Source of the DNA: Syntrophaceae bacterium UBA6078 | Lineage (GTDB): Bacteria > Desulfobacterota > Syntrophia > Syntrophales > UBA2210 | DNA: 16,089 nucleotides | Assembly (NCBI GenBank): GCA_002428735.1 | Contig: DIXO01000056.1 | Location: 1-16,089 of the forward strand | Direction of reading: 5' to 3' | Shown here: positions 7,878 to 15,168 of the stretch, piece by piece | How positions within the stretch are numbered: position 1 is the stretch's first letter | Layout: the number at the start of each line of letters is the position of its first letter | Notes under the pieces: generated by a model | Databases searched by the model: none | What the model saw: the letters and a program-made list of their open reading frames with translations, nothing else | Told to the model about the DNA's origin: nothing | Made by a program: the position numbers and the translations under genes

Positions 7878-8204
7878 TTACGCCGACGCGTACGGTTGGC
7901 CCGGTTCCAGGCCGGTCATATTCAGGACATCTTCGACGCTGAGCCACAGATCCACGGCGTAGGTCAGATCGGCGATCTCGTTATAGATGCGCATGCGTTC
8001 ATTGATGAAATCGCGCGCCTCGTCCAGCCGGGATTCATCGAATTCAAAGAGGTGAATGGTCTGTATGTCTCCCGCGAACTCAACGTTCTTTATATACGGT
8101 CCCATCATATTGATGTATCCGGGCACCGGAGGAAGCTCTTCCATGCGTCTGTTCGACTCGTACATATTCCCCTTATTAAAGGATACGGTTGTCACGATCA
8201 CCAT
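7878..8204 (-). CDS. Hypothetical small protein, 108 residues
   Basis: I do not recognise this protein with confidence. The reading frame is open further upstream (to 8264), but ATG 8204 is the clear start because AAAGGAGGAG lies just before it. The product begins MVIVTTVSFNKGNM, followed by ELPPVPGYINMMGPYI, then a beta-rich stretch (IQTIHLFEFDE), a helix rich in charged residues (ARDFINERMRIYNEIADL), and a final acidic-hydrophobic segment VDLWLSVEDVLNM. The beta-helix-beta order and size would suit a small ferredoxin-like, dimeric alpha-beta barrel domain, which is inference. It has no signal peptide, membrane segment or cysteine. It stands alone on the reverse strand, 189 bases upstream of the DUF554 start. 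Confidence 0.75.
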   Translation of the reverse strand: MVIVTTVSFNKGNMYESNRRMEELPPVPGYINMMGPYIKNVEFAGDIQTIHLFEFDESRLDEARDFINERMRIYNEIADLTYAVDLWLSVEDVLNMTGLEPGQPYASA

Positions 8205-8651
8205 CTTGTATCTCCTCCTTTGCCCCGAAGACAAAGCCAGCATCATCAAACTCGCATACAACAACTATTCTTTGCGCACACCATGACAGGATTCTCACAA
8301 GCGGTCAATACGCCTTTCTGAGTATTTTGTGATTGGCTGCCGCAAAATGTTTTCAGGGTCATCATGAACGCCTTTTGTAACTTCTAAATTTATCACGATA
8401 TGAACGCAAAAAGTGGGCCAGAATCGAGGCCCTCGTCTTCGAATGTACGCAGACGGGAAAGTGCTTGACATTGACTGAAGCAGGGGTAGTATCGGCATGG
8501 TTTCGTGAGTGGAAATGCCCCCCGGCATCTCCCCGGTACCCCACGAGGAATCGAGTAACGAGTTCCCTCTTTCTTACATGTGATGAATCGGCTGATCCGA
8601 GATTACGAGGGTTTCCGGGGGCAAAGGGGAACGAGAAAAGGACCGAACAAG
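8205..8651. other. Intergenic region between divergent genes
   Basis: This 447-base stretch separates the small reverse-strand gene from the forward metal-transporter gene. I see no credible gene in it. It contains the ribosome binding site of the small protein (just above 8204), a good sigma70-type promoter at 8465-8492 for the transporter, and a short GGGCC/GGCCC inverted repeat near 8413-8432. The frame of the transporter is open back to GTG 8580 / ATG 8583, so the last 70 bases could be coding if that start is used. Confidence 0.5.
8465..8492 (+). promoter_or_regulatory. Sigma70-type promoter for the metal transporter
   Basis: TTGACA at 8465-8470 is a perfect -35 consensus. After a 16-base spacer comes TAGTAT at 8487-8492, matching 4 of 6 positions of the -10 consensus. 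Transcription would begin near 8499, giving a leader of about 80 or 150 bases depending on which transporter start is real. Nothing else in the gap matches as well. Confidence 0.5.
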
Positions 8652-9548
8652 GTGAAAGAAGAAAAAACCGAAGATCGCACCGAACAGATCAAAAGGGTTA
8701 CCTGGATCGGTCTGTTGTGTAACGTGGCCCTGGCCGCCCTGAAATTTATCGTCGGGTTTCTGGGTGCCAGTCAGGCCGTTATCGCCGACGCGGTTCACAG
8801 CCTGTCCGATATGGCCACGGACCTTTCGGTGATCCTGGGGGTAGGCTACTGGTCCGCTCCCCCTGATGACGATCACCCGTACGGGCATCGGAAGATTGAG
8901 ACGATCATCACCGTCTCAATCGGCGCGACCCTCGCCATCGTCGCCATCGGTCTGGGATACAGGGCTCTGTGCTCCATCTATCAGCCCCATGTCCGCAATG
9001 CCTCCTGGATTGCTATTGTCGGCCCCGTTTTCTCCATTATCGTGAAGGAAATCTTGTACCATTGGACGGTGCTCGTCGGGACACGGGCGCGCTCCACGGC
9101 GGTTATCGCGAACGCGTGGCATCACCGGTCCGATGCCTTCAGTTCGGTACCGGCCGTCATAGCCGTGGCGGTATCCGCAATACATCCGGCGTGGTTTTTC
9201 GTCGATCACATCGGCGCCCTCATCATATCCGTTTTCATCCTCAAGGTTGCCTGGGATATCCTACGGCCATCGCTGGCGGAACTCGCCGATCGCGGCGCTT
9301 CATCAAAAGACCGTCTAAAGATAAGAAAAATAGCAATGGGGGTGGAGGGAGTCAAGGACGTCCATGCCATACGCACCCGCAGATGCGGTGAAAGCCTGTA
9401 CGTTGATCTTCATGTCCTGGTAGATCCGGACATATCCGTCCGGGAAGGGCACGGGATTTCCGAAGAAGTGAAAAAAGCCCTCCTGAAAGACGGTCCACAG
9501 ATAGTCGATGTTATTGCCCACCTGGAACCGGAGAACGAAAAAAACTGA
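8652..9548 (+). CDS. Cation diffusion facilitator (CDF) metal exporter
   Basis: From GTG 8652 the product has 298 residues, the usual CDF length. It shows the diagnostic metal site in the membrane: D46-x-x-H49-x-x-x-D53 in the second helix and HHRSD (H157, D161) in the fifth. HPYGH (75-79) lies in the loop between helices 2 and 3. The cytoplasmic domain (from about 205) ends with the family's DVHAIRTRRCG, YVDLHVLVDP and IAHLEP segments, whose histidines (238, 254, 290) commonly bind metal and mediate dimerisation. Such proteins export Zn2+, Fe2+, Mn2+ or related ions in exchange for protons; the metal cannot be told from sequence. I prefer GTG 8652 because AGGA lies nine bases upstream and little precedes the first helix. 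GTG 8580 or ATG 8583 would add 24 or 23 residues but lack a ribosome binding site. It is a single-gene unit. Confidence 0.88.
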   Translation: MKEEKTEDRTEQIKRVTWIGLLCNVALAALKFIVGFLGASQAVIADAVHSLSDMATDLSVILGVGYWSAPPDDDHPYGHRKIETIITVSIGATLAIVAIGLGYRALCSIYQPHVRNASWIAIVGPVFSIIVKEILYHWTVLVGTRARSTAVIANAWHHRSDAFSSVPAVIAVAVSAIHPAWFFVDHIGALIISVFILKVAWDILRPSLAELADRGASSKDRLKIRKIAMGVEGVKDVHAIRTRRCGESLYVDLHVLVDPDISVREGHGISEEVKKALLKDGPQIVDVIAHLEPENEKN

Positions 9549-9738
9549 TCCCCGAAGCGTCTCTCAAAGGATTGAAGTCACTTTGTACTCGTAGCGAACA
9601 AGGCATCTCGCTCACTTTTCGCCTGAGGTAATCGATTTCTTTCAGGACTATGGCGGGAGCAATACGTTACGATAATGGATAACTGCCAGGCTGAAACAAA
9701 AAATAGGTGTTTGATGCAATCGCCCCAGTCCGGAGATG

Positions 9739-10254
9739 TCACTTATCTATCCCGTCGCGGGCCTGCACTCCTTTCGTGTAGTAATGCTTGATCTCTTTCA
9801 TCTCCGTCACCAGATCGGCCCGTTCGATGATCCTCTCGTCCGCTCTCCTTCCGGTAATGATAAGTTCCACAGTGGCGGGCTTCGCATCGATGAAAGCAAG
9901 GAGGTCTTCCACCGAAAAGAGATTGTAGTGAGTGGCGATATTGGCCTCATCGAGGATGATCATACCATAGGCGCCGGAGGACATGATCTGCTTGGTTTCC
10001 TCAAGCCCTTTACGGGCGGCCTCGATATCCCTCTGATCGGGATCTCTGGATATAAAACAGTCACGACCGTACTGCTTAACCATAATGAAATCTTTGAATC
10101 GTTCGAGGGCGTCAAGCTCGCTGTAGTGCATCCCCTTGACAAACTGCGCAACATATACCTTCAGTCCGGCGCCGGCGGCCCGCAGGGCAAGCCCCAGGGC
10201 CGCCGTCGTCTTTCCCTTTCCATCTCCCGTGTAAACCTGTATATATCCCTGCAT
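9739..10254 (-). CDS. cobO: Corrinoid adenosyltransferase (CobO/BtuR type)
   Basis: The 171-residue product matches the CobO/BtuR/CobA family, which transfers the adenosyl group of ATP to reduced cob(I)alamin or cobyrinate a,c-diamide to give the adenosylated cofactor. A P-loop is at the extreme N-terminus (TGDGKGKT, residues 9-16), followed by ILDEANIA (about 100-107), TGRRAD (134-139) and the C-terminal KGVQARDGI, all expected. ATG 10254 places the P-loop where the family has it. The frame is open back to 10446, but that extension overlaps the acyl-CoA dehydrogenase gene and has no family resemblance. The ribosome binding site is weak (AGGG, about 11 bases upstream). The gene lies 148 bases after the acyl-CoA dehydrogenase on the same strand, so read-through from the cluster is possible. 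No cobalamin riboswitch is visible upstream. Confidence 0.9.
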   Translation of the reverse strand: MQGYIQVYTGDGKGKTTAALGLALRAAGAGLKVYVAQFVKGMHYSELDALERFKDFIMVKQYGRDCFISRDPDQRDIEAARKGLEETKQIMSSGAYGMIILDEANIATHYNLFSVEDLLAFIDAKPATVELIITGRRADERIIERADLVTEMKEIKHYYTKGVQARDGIDK

Positions 10255-10290
10255 GACAAACCCGACCCTTTTGGCCCCTGCATCAGGTTT

Positions 10291-10375
10291 ACGGTTCACA
10301 ATAAAGAGTACACCGTGACATGAATAACGTGAAGCATAATGTATTCTGCAGACCCTGAACCGTGAACCGTGAATC
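10291..10375. repeat. Tandem and inverted repeats of GAACCGT
   Basis: GAACCGT occurs twice in tandem (10357-10363 and 10364-10370), followed by the partial copy GAATC. GTGAACCGT (10362-10370) is the exact reverse complement of ACGGTTCAC (10291-10299), so a 9-bp stem with a 62-base interior is possible. The array sits between the acyl-CoA dehydrogenase and cobO. It may be a dispersed intergenic repeat or a weak transcript-end structure; no T-run follows in the direction of transcription. Confidence 0.45.
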
Positions 10376-10402
10376 TTCACATCAAACCGTTTGTCTGGAG
10401 AC

Positions 10403-11560
10403 CTATGCCCTATTCTGTGCAAAACCCAAGGCTGCGTTCGCGACAATCATGGTATGCATATTTGATGTACCCTCAAGTGTCTCGAATTGTTTCGAATCTC
10501 TCAGGAAGCGCCCACACGGATATTCCGTCGTATACCCATAGGAACCATGCAACTTCATACACTCGTTCGCCGCATGAACGGCAACCTTCGCTGAGAACAG
10601 CTTCGCCATGGAGGTTTCCATCACATTGGGGAGGTTGTGATCCTTCAGCCAGGCTGCCTTGTATACAAGAGCTGCCAGTGCCTCATGTTCCATCTTCATA
10701 TCGGCTATCTGCTGCTGGATCAATTGGTATTTCCCGATCGGCTGGCCGAACTGATTCCGCTCCTTGGCGTACTGGATCGAGGCCTCCAGACAGGCGCCGG
10801 AGAGCCCGAGAGCCCCGGCAGCACAACCGAGACGCGTGGCGTTCAGCTGTGTCATACAGATCGAAAACCCTTTATTGATATCTCCCAGAACCAGTTCCTT
10901 GGGGACCTTAACATCCTCAAAAGTTATCTCCCCTGTATCTGATGCCCATAATCCCACCTTTTCAGTCATTTTCTTCCGGGTAATCCCCGGGAGACTGTAA
11001 TCCATGATAAGGCAGGTCACTCCCTTGGCACCGGCATCTTTGTCAGTCTTAACATACAAAAGACCGTGGGTCACAACTGTTCCATTTGTCGCAAACACCT
11101 TGGCGCCGTTTACGAGAAGATAGTCACCCTTATCATCAGCGCGGCATTTCATCCCCGCCACGTCAGAACCGTAATCGGGTTCTGTCATGGCGAAATTGCC
11201 TATATACTCACCGCTGACGAATTTCGGGATATATTCTTTCTTCTGTTCATCGGTCCCGAATTTCTGGATGGTCAGGGCCGGACCCCAGTCCTGCATATTG
11301 AAGGCCATTCGCCAGGAGGTATGAACCTTTGATACCTGCTCGATCGCAAGCGCCCCTTCGACAAAGCCCATTCCGTTCCCGCCGTACTCTTCATCAATAC
11401 TGAAACCAAAGAATCCCAGTTCAGCCATCTTGTCGTATATCTCTTTCCGCCAATGATGCTTTTCCTCGTCCTCATCCACGTAAGGAGCAATCTCCCCTTC
11501 GGCGAAATTCTTCGCCATGTCCTGGAGCATCTTTTGTTCTTCCGTAAGCGCAAAATCCAT
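10403..11560 (-). CDS. Acyl-CoA dehydrogenase, glutaryl-CoA type
   Basis: The 385-residue product is a full acyl-CoA dehydrogenase: N-terminal helical domain, FAMTEPDYGSD flavin/substrate motif (123-133), middle beta domain, and C-terminal helical domain with ERNQFGQPI (267-275) and the catalytic-base motif LEGTSNMH, with Glu363 as the base. Two features point to the glutaryl-CoA/cyclic acyl-CoA branch. Arg84 in TSWRMAFNMQ aligns with the arginine that binds the distal carboxylate in glutaryl-CoA dehydrogenase, and the base motif has that branch's form rather than YEGTxxIxR. The residue before the base is Leu362, where decarboxylating enzymes have Tyr. The likely reaction is FAD-dependent oxidation of glutaryl-CoA or a related acyl-CoA, electrons passing to an electron-transfer flavoprotein not in the window. 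ATG 11560 follows AGAGAGG; the longer frame to 11662 overlaps the thiolase gene. It is the last clear gene of the cluster. Confidence 0.88.
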   Translation of the reverse strand: MDFALTEEQKMLQDMAKNFAEGEIAPYVDEDEEKHHWRKEIYDKMAELGFFGFSIDEEYGGNGMGFVEGALAIEQVSKVHTSWRMAFNMQDWGPALTIQKFGTDEQKKEYIPKFVSGEYIGNFAMTEPDYGSDVAGMKCRADDKGDYLLVNGAKVFATNGTVVTHGLLYVKTDKDAGAKGVTCLIMDYSLPGITRKKMTEKVGLWASDTGEITFEDVKVPKELVLGDINKGFSICMTQLNATRLGCAAGALGLSGACLEASIQYAKERNQFGQPIGKYQLIQQQIADMKMEHEALAALVYKAAWLKDHNLPNVMETSMAKLFSAKVAVHAANECMKLHGSYGYTTEYPCGRFLRDSKQFETLEGTSNMHTMIVANAALGFAQNRA

Positions 11561-11621
11561 CAATAGTAACCTCTCTCTGTATAAATATTTAATGGCATAT
11601 ATACTATGTTCAGTCCATACT

Positions 11622-12806
11622 TCAGCAACCTTCGATGACAATGGAAAGGGATTGCCCCCCAAAGGCCCCGATATTGATCAATCCCCGACGCCTCTTTTCC
11701 CCCGCCAGACGGTGAATCATAGCGGTTGTCATGATCCCCCCGGTTGCGGCGCCGGGATGCCCAAGGGTGAGACTGCCACCGTCCACGTTCACCTTTTCTG
11801 ACGCCTTGCCGAGCATTTCTTGCATGGCAAGGCCATAGGCGGCCGACGGTGTATGAAGATCGAGAAAATCAAGATCATCGAGCTTCATTGCACACATGGA
11901 CAAGGCCTTATTAATTGAACGAGCCGTCGTTCTTTCAAGAAGCGTGGGATTGCCGGCCGCAATTCCGAAACCGAGCATCCTGGCCACAGGCTTTGCCCCA
12001 AGCTCCTCCGCCCTCTCCGCTGACAGCATGACCAGAGATGCGGCCCCGTCGGCCCAGGGCGCCACATTTCCATCAGTCGCCGTTCCCCCCTCGTCGTCGG
12101 GCGTGAGAGCCATCAATTCTTCCAAGCTCGCTGCCTCAGGTAACTCATCGTCACTAACGAGGATCTCCTTCTTCCCCTGCTTGATGGTCAGTGGTTCAAT
12201 CTGTCCCTTCGCGCGGCCATTGCCGATCGCTGAAAGTGCTTTTTCATAATCTCGAAGGGTGTAAGTATCGAGAGCTTTTCTGCTTAAACCGTACCGGGAG
12301 GCGATGCTGTCGGCCAGGGATTTTGCCGTCAACTCTCCGTAGATTTCTTCCGGCTGGGCGTTTTTTTCAATCTCCACCTTCGAATCATTAAAACAGAGGC
12401 TATGTGGCCCGAATTCATACCGGGGGTGAAAGATATAGTATTGCGCCAAGCTGTAGCTCTCCACTCCGCCAACCAGCATCCCCCGATATTCCTCTCCGAC
12501 GATCTTGTTAAAACCGCTAACGATCGTTTGAAGGGCACCGGCACACAGCGTGTTCAAGGTAAAACCTGCCGGGTCTTCGCTAAACCCGGCAAGGGTCCAG
12601 GCGTGCCGTCCCACGTTCGCCGGAAAGCTGCTCTGCATCGACTGGCTGTAAATGCTCATATCGAGGGCGCCCGAGTCGATACCCGCCCGGTTAATCGCCG
12701 CTTTCATCGTATGCGCCGCCAAATCCTGAATCCTGACGGTTTTCAAGGATCCCATATATCTTCCGATCGGTGTCCTCACCGCGCTGACAAATACCGCTTC
12801 TTTCAC
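11622..12806 (-). CDS. Thiolase-family protein lacking standard catalytic motifs
   Basis: The 394-residue product is a full-length thiolase fold: N-terminal AVRTPIGRYMGSL, nucleophile region NTLCAGALQ (Cys88), and GHPGAATGG (His350). Two standard elements are replaced. The NEAF motif reads HTPS (His318-Ser321), and the C-terminal CxGGG motif reads GAFGG, with Gly380 where the acid/base cysteine belongs. SCP2-type thiolases also lack the C-terminal cysteine, but they supply one in HDCF; here that position is serine. The only nearby alternative is the very last residue, Cys394. The protein may thus be a specialised thiolase, an acyl-transfer enzyme, or a non-catalytic subunit of its neighbour. 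The start is GTG 12806, with AAAGGAGGTG just upstream. It overlaps the preceding thiolase stop by 4 bases (GTGA), implying coupled translation and perhaps a complex. The longer frame to 12890 is rejected. Confidence 0.85.
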   Translation of the reverse strand: MKEAVFVSAVRTPIGRYMGSLKTVRIQDLAAHTMKAAINRAGIDSGALDMSIYSQSMQSSFPANVGRHAWTLAGFSEDPAGFTLNTLCAGALQTIVSGFNKIVGEEYRGMLVGGVESYSLAQYYIFHPRYEFGPHSLCFNDSKVEIEKNAQPEEIYGELTAKSLADSIASRYGLSRKALDTYTLRDYEKALSAIGNGRAKGQIEPLTIKQGKKEILVSDDELPEAASLEELMALTPDDEGGTATDGNVAPWADGAASLVMLSAERAEELGAKPVARMLGFGIAAGNPTLLERTTARSINKALSMCAMKLDDLDFLDLHTPSAAYGLAMQEMLGKASEKVNVDGGSLTLGHPGAATGGIMTTAMIHRLAGEKRRRGLINIGAFGGQSLSIVIEGC

Positions 12807-14068
12807 TGGGCACCTCCTTTCCGCTTTTCGTTCTTCTGTCGATCCAACCGTTCGATAATAATAGCGCCTCCAATACCGCCACCACAGCACAAGGTAGCCA
12901 GACCGTACCTCTTACCCATGCGCTCCAGCCCGTAAAGGAGCTTGGTCGTGATAATACATCCGCTGGCGCCGAGAGGATGCCCGAGGGCGATTGCTCCGCC
13001 CCAGAGGTTCATATGGGTATCAAGCCATCTGTCGTCGACACCATACATCTTCTTCCATTCACGGATGACTGCAAGACTCTGACCCGCGAATGCCTCGTTC
13101 AGTTCCACAATGTCCATATCGGTCAGGGTAACCCCCGCCTTTTCCATCGCAATTTTAGTCGAGGGAACCGGGCCCCTTCCCATGATCTTCGGATCGACAC
13201 CGGCCAGGCCGCAACTGAGAATCCGCGCCCGCGGCACCACCCCTAACTCGTCAGCTTTTTCCCGTGACATGATAAGGCAGACTGCGGCACCGTCGTTCCT
13301 CCCCGAAGAACTCCCCGCTGTAACAGTTCCGTCCTTTTTAAAAACCGGTTTAAGCTTTGCCAACCCTTCCAGTGTCGTGTCCTTCCGGGGGAATTCATCG
13401 ACATCGAAAACACCGATTGTCCCATCGTCCTTCTCGTACTGAACGGGAATTATCTCGGCCTTGAACTCTCCGTTTTCGATTGCCTTAACCGCCAGTTGCT
13501 GGCTGCGAAGGGAAAAGCGATCCTGCTCATCGCGAGGAATATTGTGCAACTCAACAAGATTCTCGGCGGTGATTCCCATAGGAATATTGCCGTACCTTTC
13601 TACAGGGGCAGCCCCTGGTCCGCCGGCGGTTATAGAGTCCAGGAGTTTGACATCTCCGTTCCCGAAGGCGTGGTTCGTCGTATCGGAAAGGAAATACTCT
13701 CCGCCGCTCATCCATTCGACCCCGCCGGCAAGAATGACATCGGCGAAACCGTTCTTGATAAACTCGTACCCCTCCATGATGGAGAGCATTCCCGAGGCAC
13801 AGGCGACGGTGTCGGAAAAGGCCGGAACCTCTTCGGGAAGTCCCATCATCAGAACGAGATTGCGGGCAGTGTTCGCTACAATCGCGTTCTGTTTGACGTG
13901 CCCCATGATGACATAATCGTACATCTCGGGCGTGATCTTCGGACCGTTCCGGTCAACAACTGCCCTGGCCGTCTGACACAGCAGGTCCCAGAAGGGAAGG
14001 TCTTTGATCGTCCCGCCGTGCCTGCCGATGGCGCTTCGTGCCATGTCAACAATTACCACTTTTCTCAT
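12803..14068 (-). CDS. Acetyl-CoA acyltransferase (canonical thiolase)
   Basis: The 421-residue product has every thiolase signature: nucleophile Cys90 in ACASGMLS, NEAF at 324-327, His364 in GHPLGASG, and the acid/base cysteine in LCCGGGIGGA (Cys394). Thiolases cleave 3-ketoacyl-CoA with CoA to acetyl-CoA plus a shortened acyl-CoA, or run in reverse. Here the likely substrate is acetoacetyl-CoA or a related 3-ketoacyl-CoA from the neighbouring dehydrogenase. It is about 25 residues longer than typical bacterial thiolases (near 393), partly through a charged C-terminal tail (QKNEKRKGGAQ). GAGGAGG lies eight bases before ATG 14068. It follows the 3-hydroxyacyl-CoA dehydrogenase after 113 bases, and its stop overlaps the start of the second thiolase. 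Confidence 0.92.
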   Translation of the reverse strand: MRKVVIVDMARSAIGRHGGTIKDLPFWDLLCQTARAVVDRNGPKITPEMYDYVIMGHVKQNAIVANTARNLVLMMGLPEEVPAFSDTVACASGMLSIMEGYEFIKNGFADVILAGGVEWMSGGEYFLSDTTNHAFGNGDVKLLDSITAGGPGAAPVERYGNIPMGITAENLVELHNIPRDEQDRFSLRSQQLAVKAIENGEFKAEIIPVQYEKDDGTIGVFDVDEFPRKDTTLEGLAKLKPVFKKDGTVTAGSSSGRNDGAAVCLIMSREKADELGVVPRARILSCGLAGVDPKIMGRGPVPSTKIAMEKAGVTLTDMDIVELNEAFAGQSLAVIREWKKMYGVDDRWLDTHMNLWGGAIALGHPLGASGCIITTKLLYGLERMGKRYGLATLCCGGGIGGAIIIERLDRQKNEKRKGGAQ

Positions 14069-14181
14069 TATACAACCTCCTCATAGTCCCTTTTTGCTCT
14101 TAGTTTCAGATTACAGAAACCGGCAAGCATGCAGGACTGTAATATATATTTCTATCTTTAGTCTGACCTTTGGCGTCTCTC

Positions 14182-15069
14182 CTAAAAGGTAATATCCGTA
14201 CGGGGTTTCTTCTCGCCCGAGGTATAATCGTACCAGCCTTTGCCTGTCTTTCTGCCGAGATCTCCGCTGATGACAAGCTTTTCCAGAACAAGAAAGGGGG
14301 CAAATTTCGGGTCCTTATACCCTTCGTAGAGTGTTTTGAATACACTATAACCGATCTCAACACCAACAAAATCCGCCAATTCAAAGGGACCCATCGGATG
14401 GTTGAGGCCAAGCTTGATTGCCTTGTCGATATCTTCAAGACTGGCAACCCCTTCAAGCAGACATTTGAAACATTCCGCCCGGAAGGCAGCGTTACATCGA
14501 TTGACCAGGAATCCCGGAACGTCCTTCACGCGGACCGTTTCTTTTCCCATCTTCGACGCAATTTCTTCGGTCGTTTTGACCGACTGACCGGAGGTTTTCA
14601 AACCGGGGATGACTTCAACCAGACGCATAACCGGCACAGGGCTGAAAAAGTGCATACCGATAAAACGGTCGGGACGCCGAGTCGCCGCAGCCAGTGTGGT
14701 GATTGGAATAGATGACGTGTTCGATGCGAAGACAACGTTCTCGCGGCAGATGGCATCGAGCTGCTGGAAAATACCCTTCTTGACCTCCAGATTCTCGAAT
14801 GCCGCCTCAATAACAAAATCGGCTTTTTGGGCAGCATCGAACACGACAGACTTGTCAATGCGACTCAGAATGGTTTCCTTATCCTTCTTAGTAATCTTTT
14901 CCTTCTTGACCTGTTTTTCCAGAAGGCCGGCAATTGTATTGAAACCTCTGTCGATGAACTCCATCTTGACATCGTTCATAATGACATTATAGCCGGCCTG
15001 GGCAGCAACCTGTGCGATTCCGCCCCCCATTAACCCTGCACCTACTACCATGATCGTTTTGATTTCCAT
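14182..15069 (-). CDS. 3-hydroxybutyryl-CoA dehydrogenase family enzyme
   Basis: The 295-residue product matches single-domain 3-hydroxyacyl-CoA dehydrogenases. It has a Rossmann motif GAGLMGGG (G10, G12, G15), the substrate segment SNTSSIP (Asn117), catalytic His140 in GMHFFSPVPVM paired with Glu152 in LVEVI, then PGFLVNR and NHPMGPFELADF in the helical C-terminal domain. It oxidises 3-hydroxyacyl-CoA (likely 3-hydroxybutyryl-CoA) to the 3-keto form with NAD(P)+. ATG 15069 is preceded by AAAGGGTG at six bases; a GTG three codons earlier falls inside that ribosome binding site and is less likely. It sits between the enoyl-CoA hydratase (99 bases upstream) and the canonical thiolase, the natural order of a beta-oxidation pathway. 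Confidence 0.92.
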   Translation of the reverse strand: MEIKTIMVVGAGLMGGGIAQVAAQAGYNVIMNDVKMEFIDRGFNTIAGLLEKQVKKEKITKKDKETILSRIDKSVVFDAAQKADFVIEAAFENLEVKKGIFQQLDAICRENVVFASNTSSIPITTLAAATRRPDRFIGMHFFSPVPVMRLVEVIPGLKTSGQSVKTTEEIASKMGKETVRVKDVPGFLVNRCNAAFRAECFKCLLEGVASLEDIDKAIKLGLNHPMGPFELADFVGVEIGYSVFKTLYEGYKDPKFAPFLVLEKLVISGDLGRKTGKGWYDYTSGEKKPRTDITF

Positions 15070-15168
15070 GTGTATCACCCTTTCATAATTGCAATAAATA
15101 TGTTCTCTGCCTCTATACTGTGCATGACCACGGCATGGTATGCACCGATACTTACCTTAGTCTCTCAC

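Noticed and set aside
9549..9738. Terminator or small gene between the CDF gene and cobO
   Set aside because: No stable hairpin followed by a T-run and no reading frame with a ribosome binding site could be seen in these 190 bases.
10255..10402. Cobalamin riboswitch upstream of cobO
   Set aside because: I looked for the conserved B12-box core on the reverse strand and did not find it; only GAACCGT-type repeats are present.
10255..10446. 64-residue N-terminal extension of the adenosyltransferase
   Set aside because: It overlaps the acyl-CoA dehydrogenase and runs through the GAACCGT repeats; the family begins a few residues before the P-loop, as from ATG 10254.
11561..11662. N-terminal extension of the acyl-CoA dehydrogenase
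   Set aside because: It overlaps the upstream thiolase end and lacks family resemblance; ATG 11560 has a ribosome binding site and gives the family's usual N-terminus (MDFALTEEQ).
11622..12806. Degenerate thiolase as a frameshifted pseudogene
   Set aside because: The frame is intact over the full family length, flanking motifs stay in register, and the start signal is strong.
12807..12890. 28-residue N-terminal extension of the degenerate thiolase
   Set aside because: It lies inside the upstream thiolase gene and is not thiolase-like; GTG 12806 has a strong ribosome binding site.
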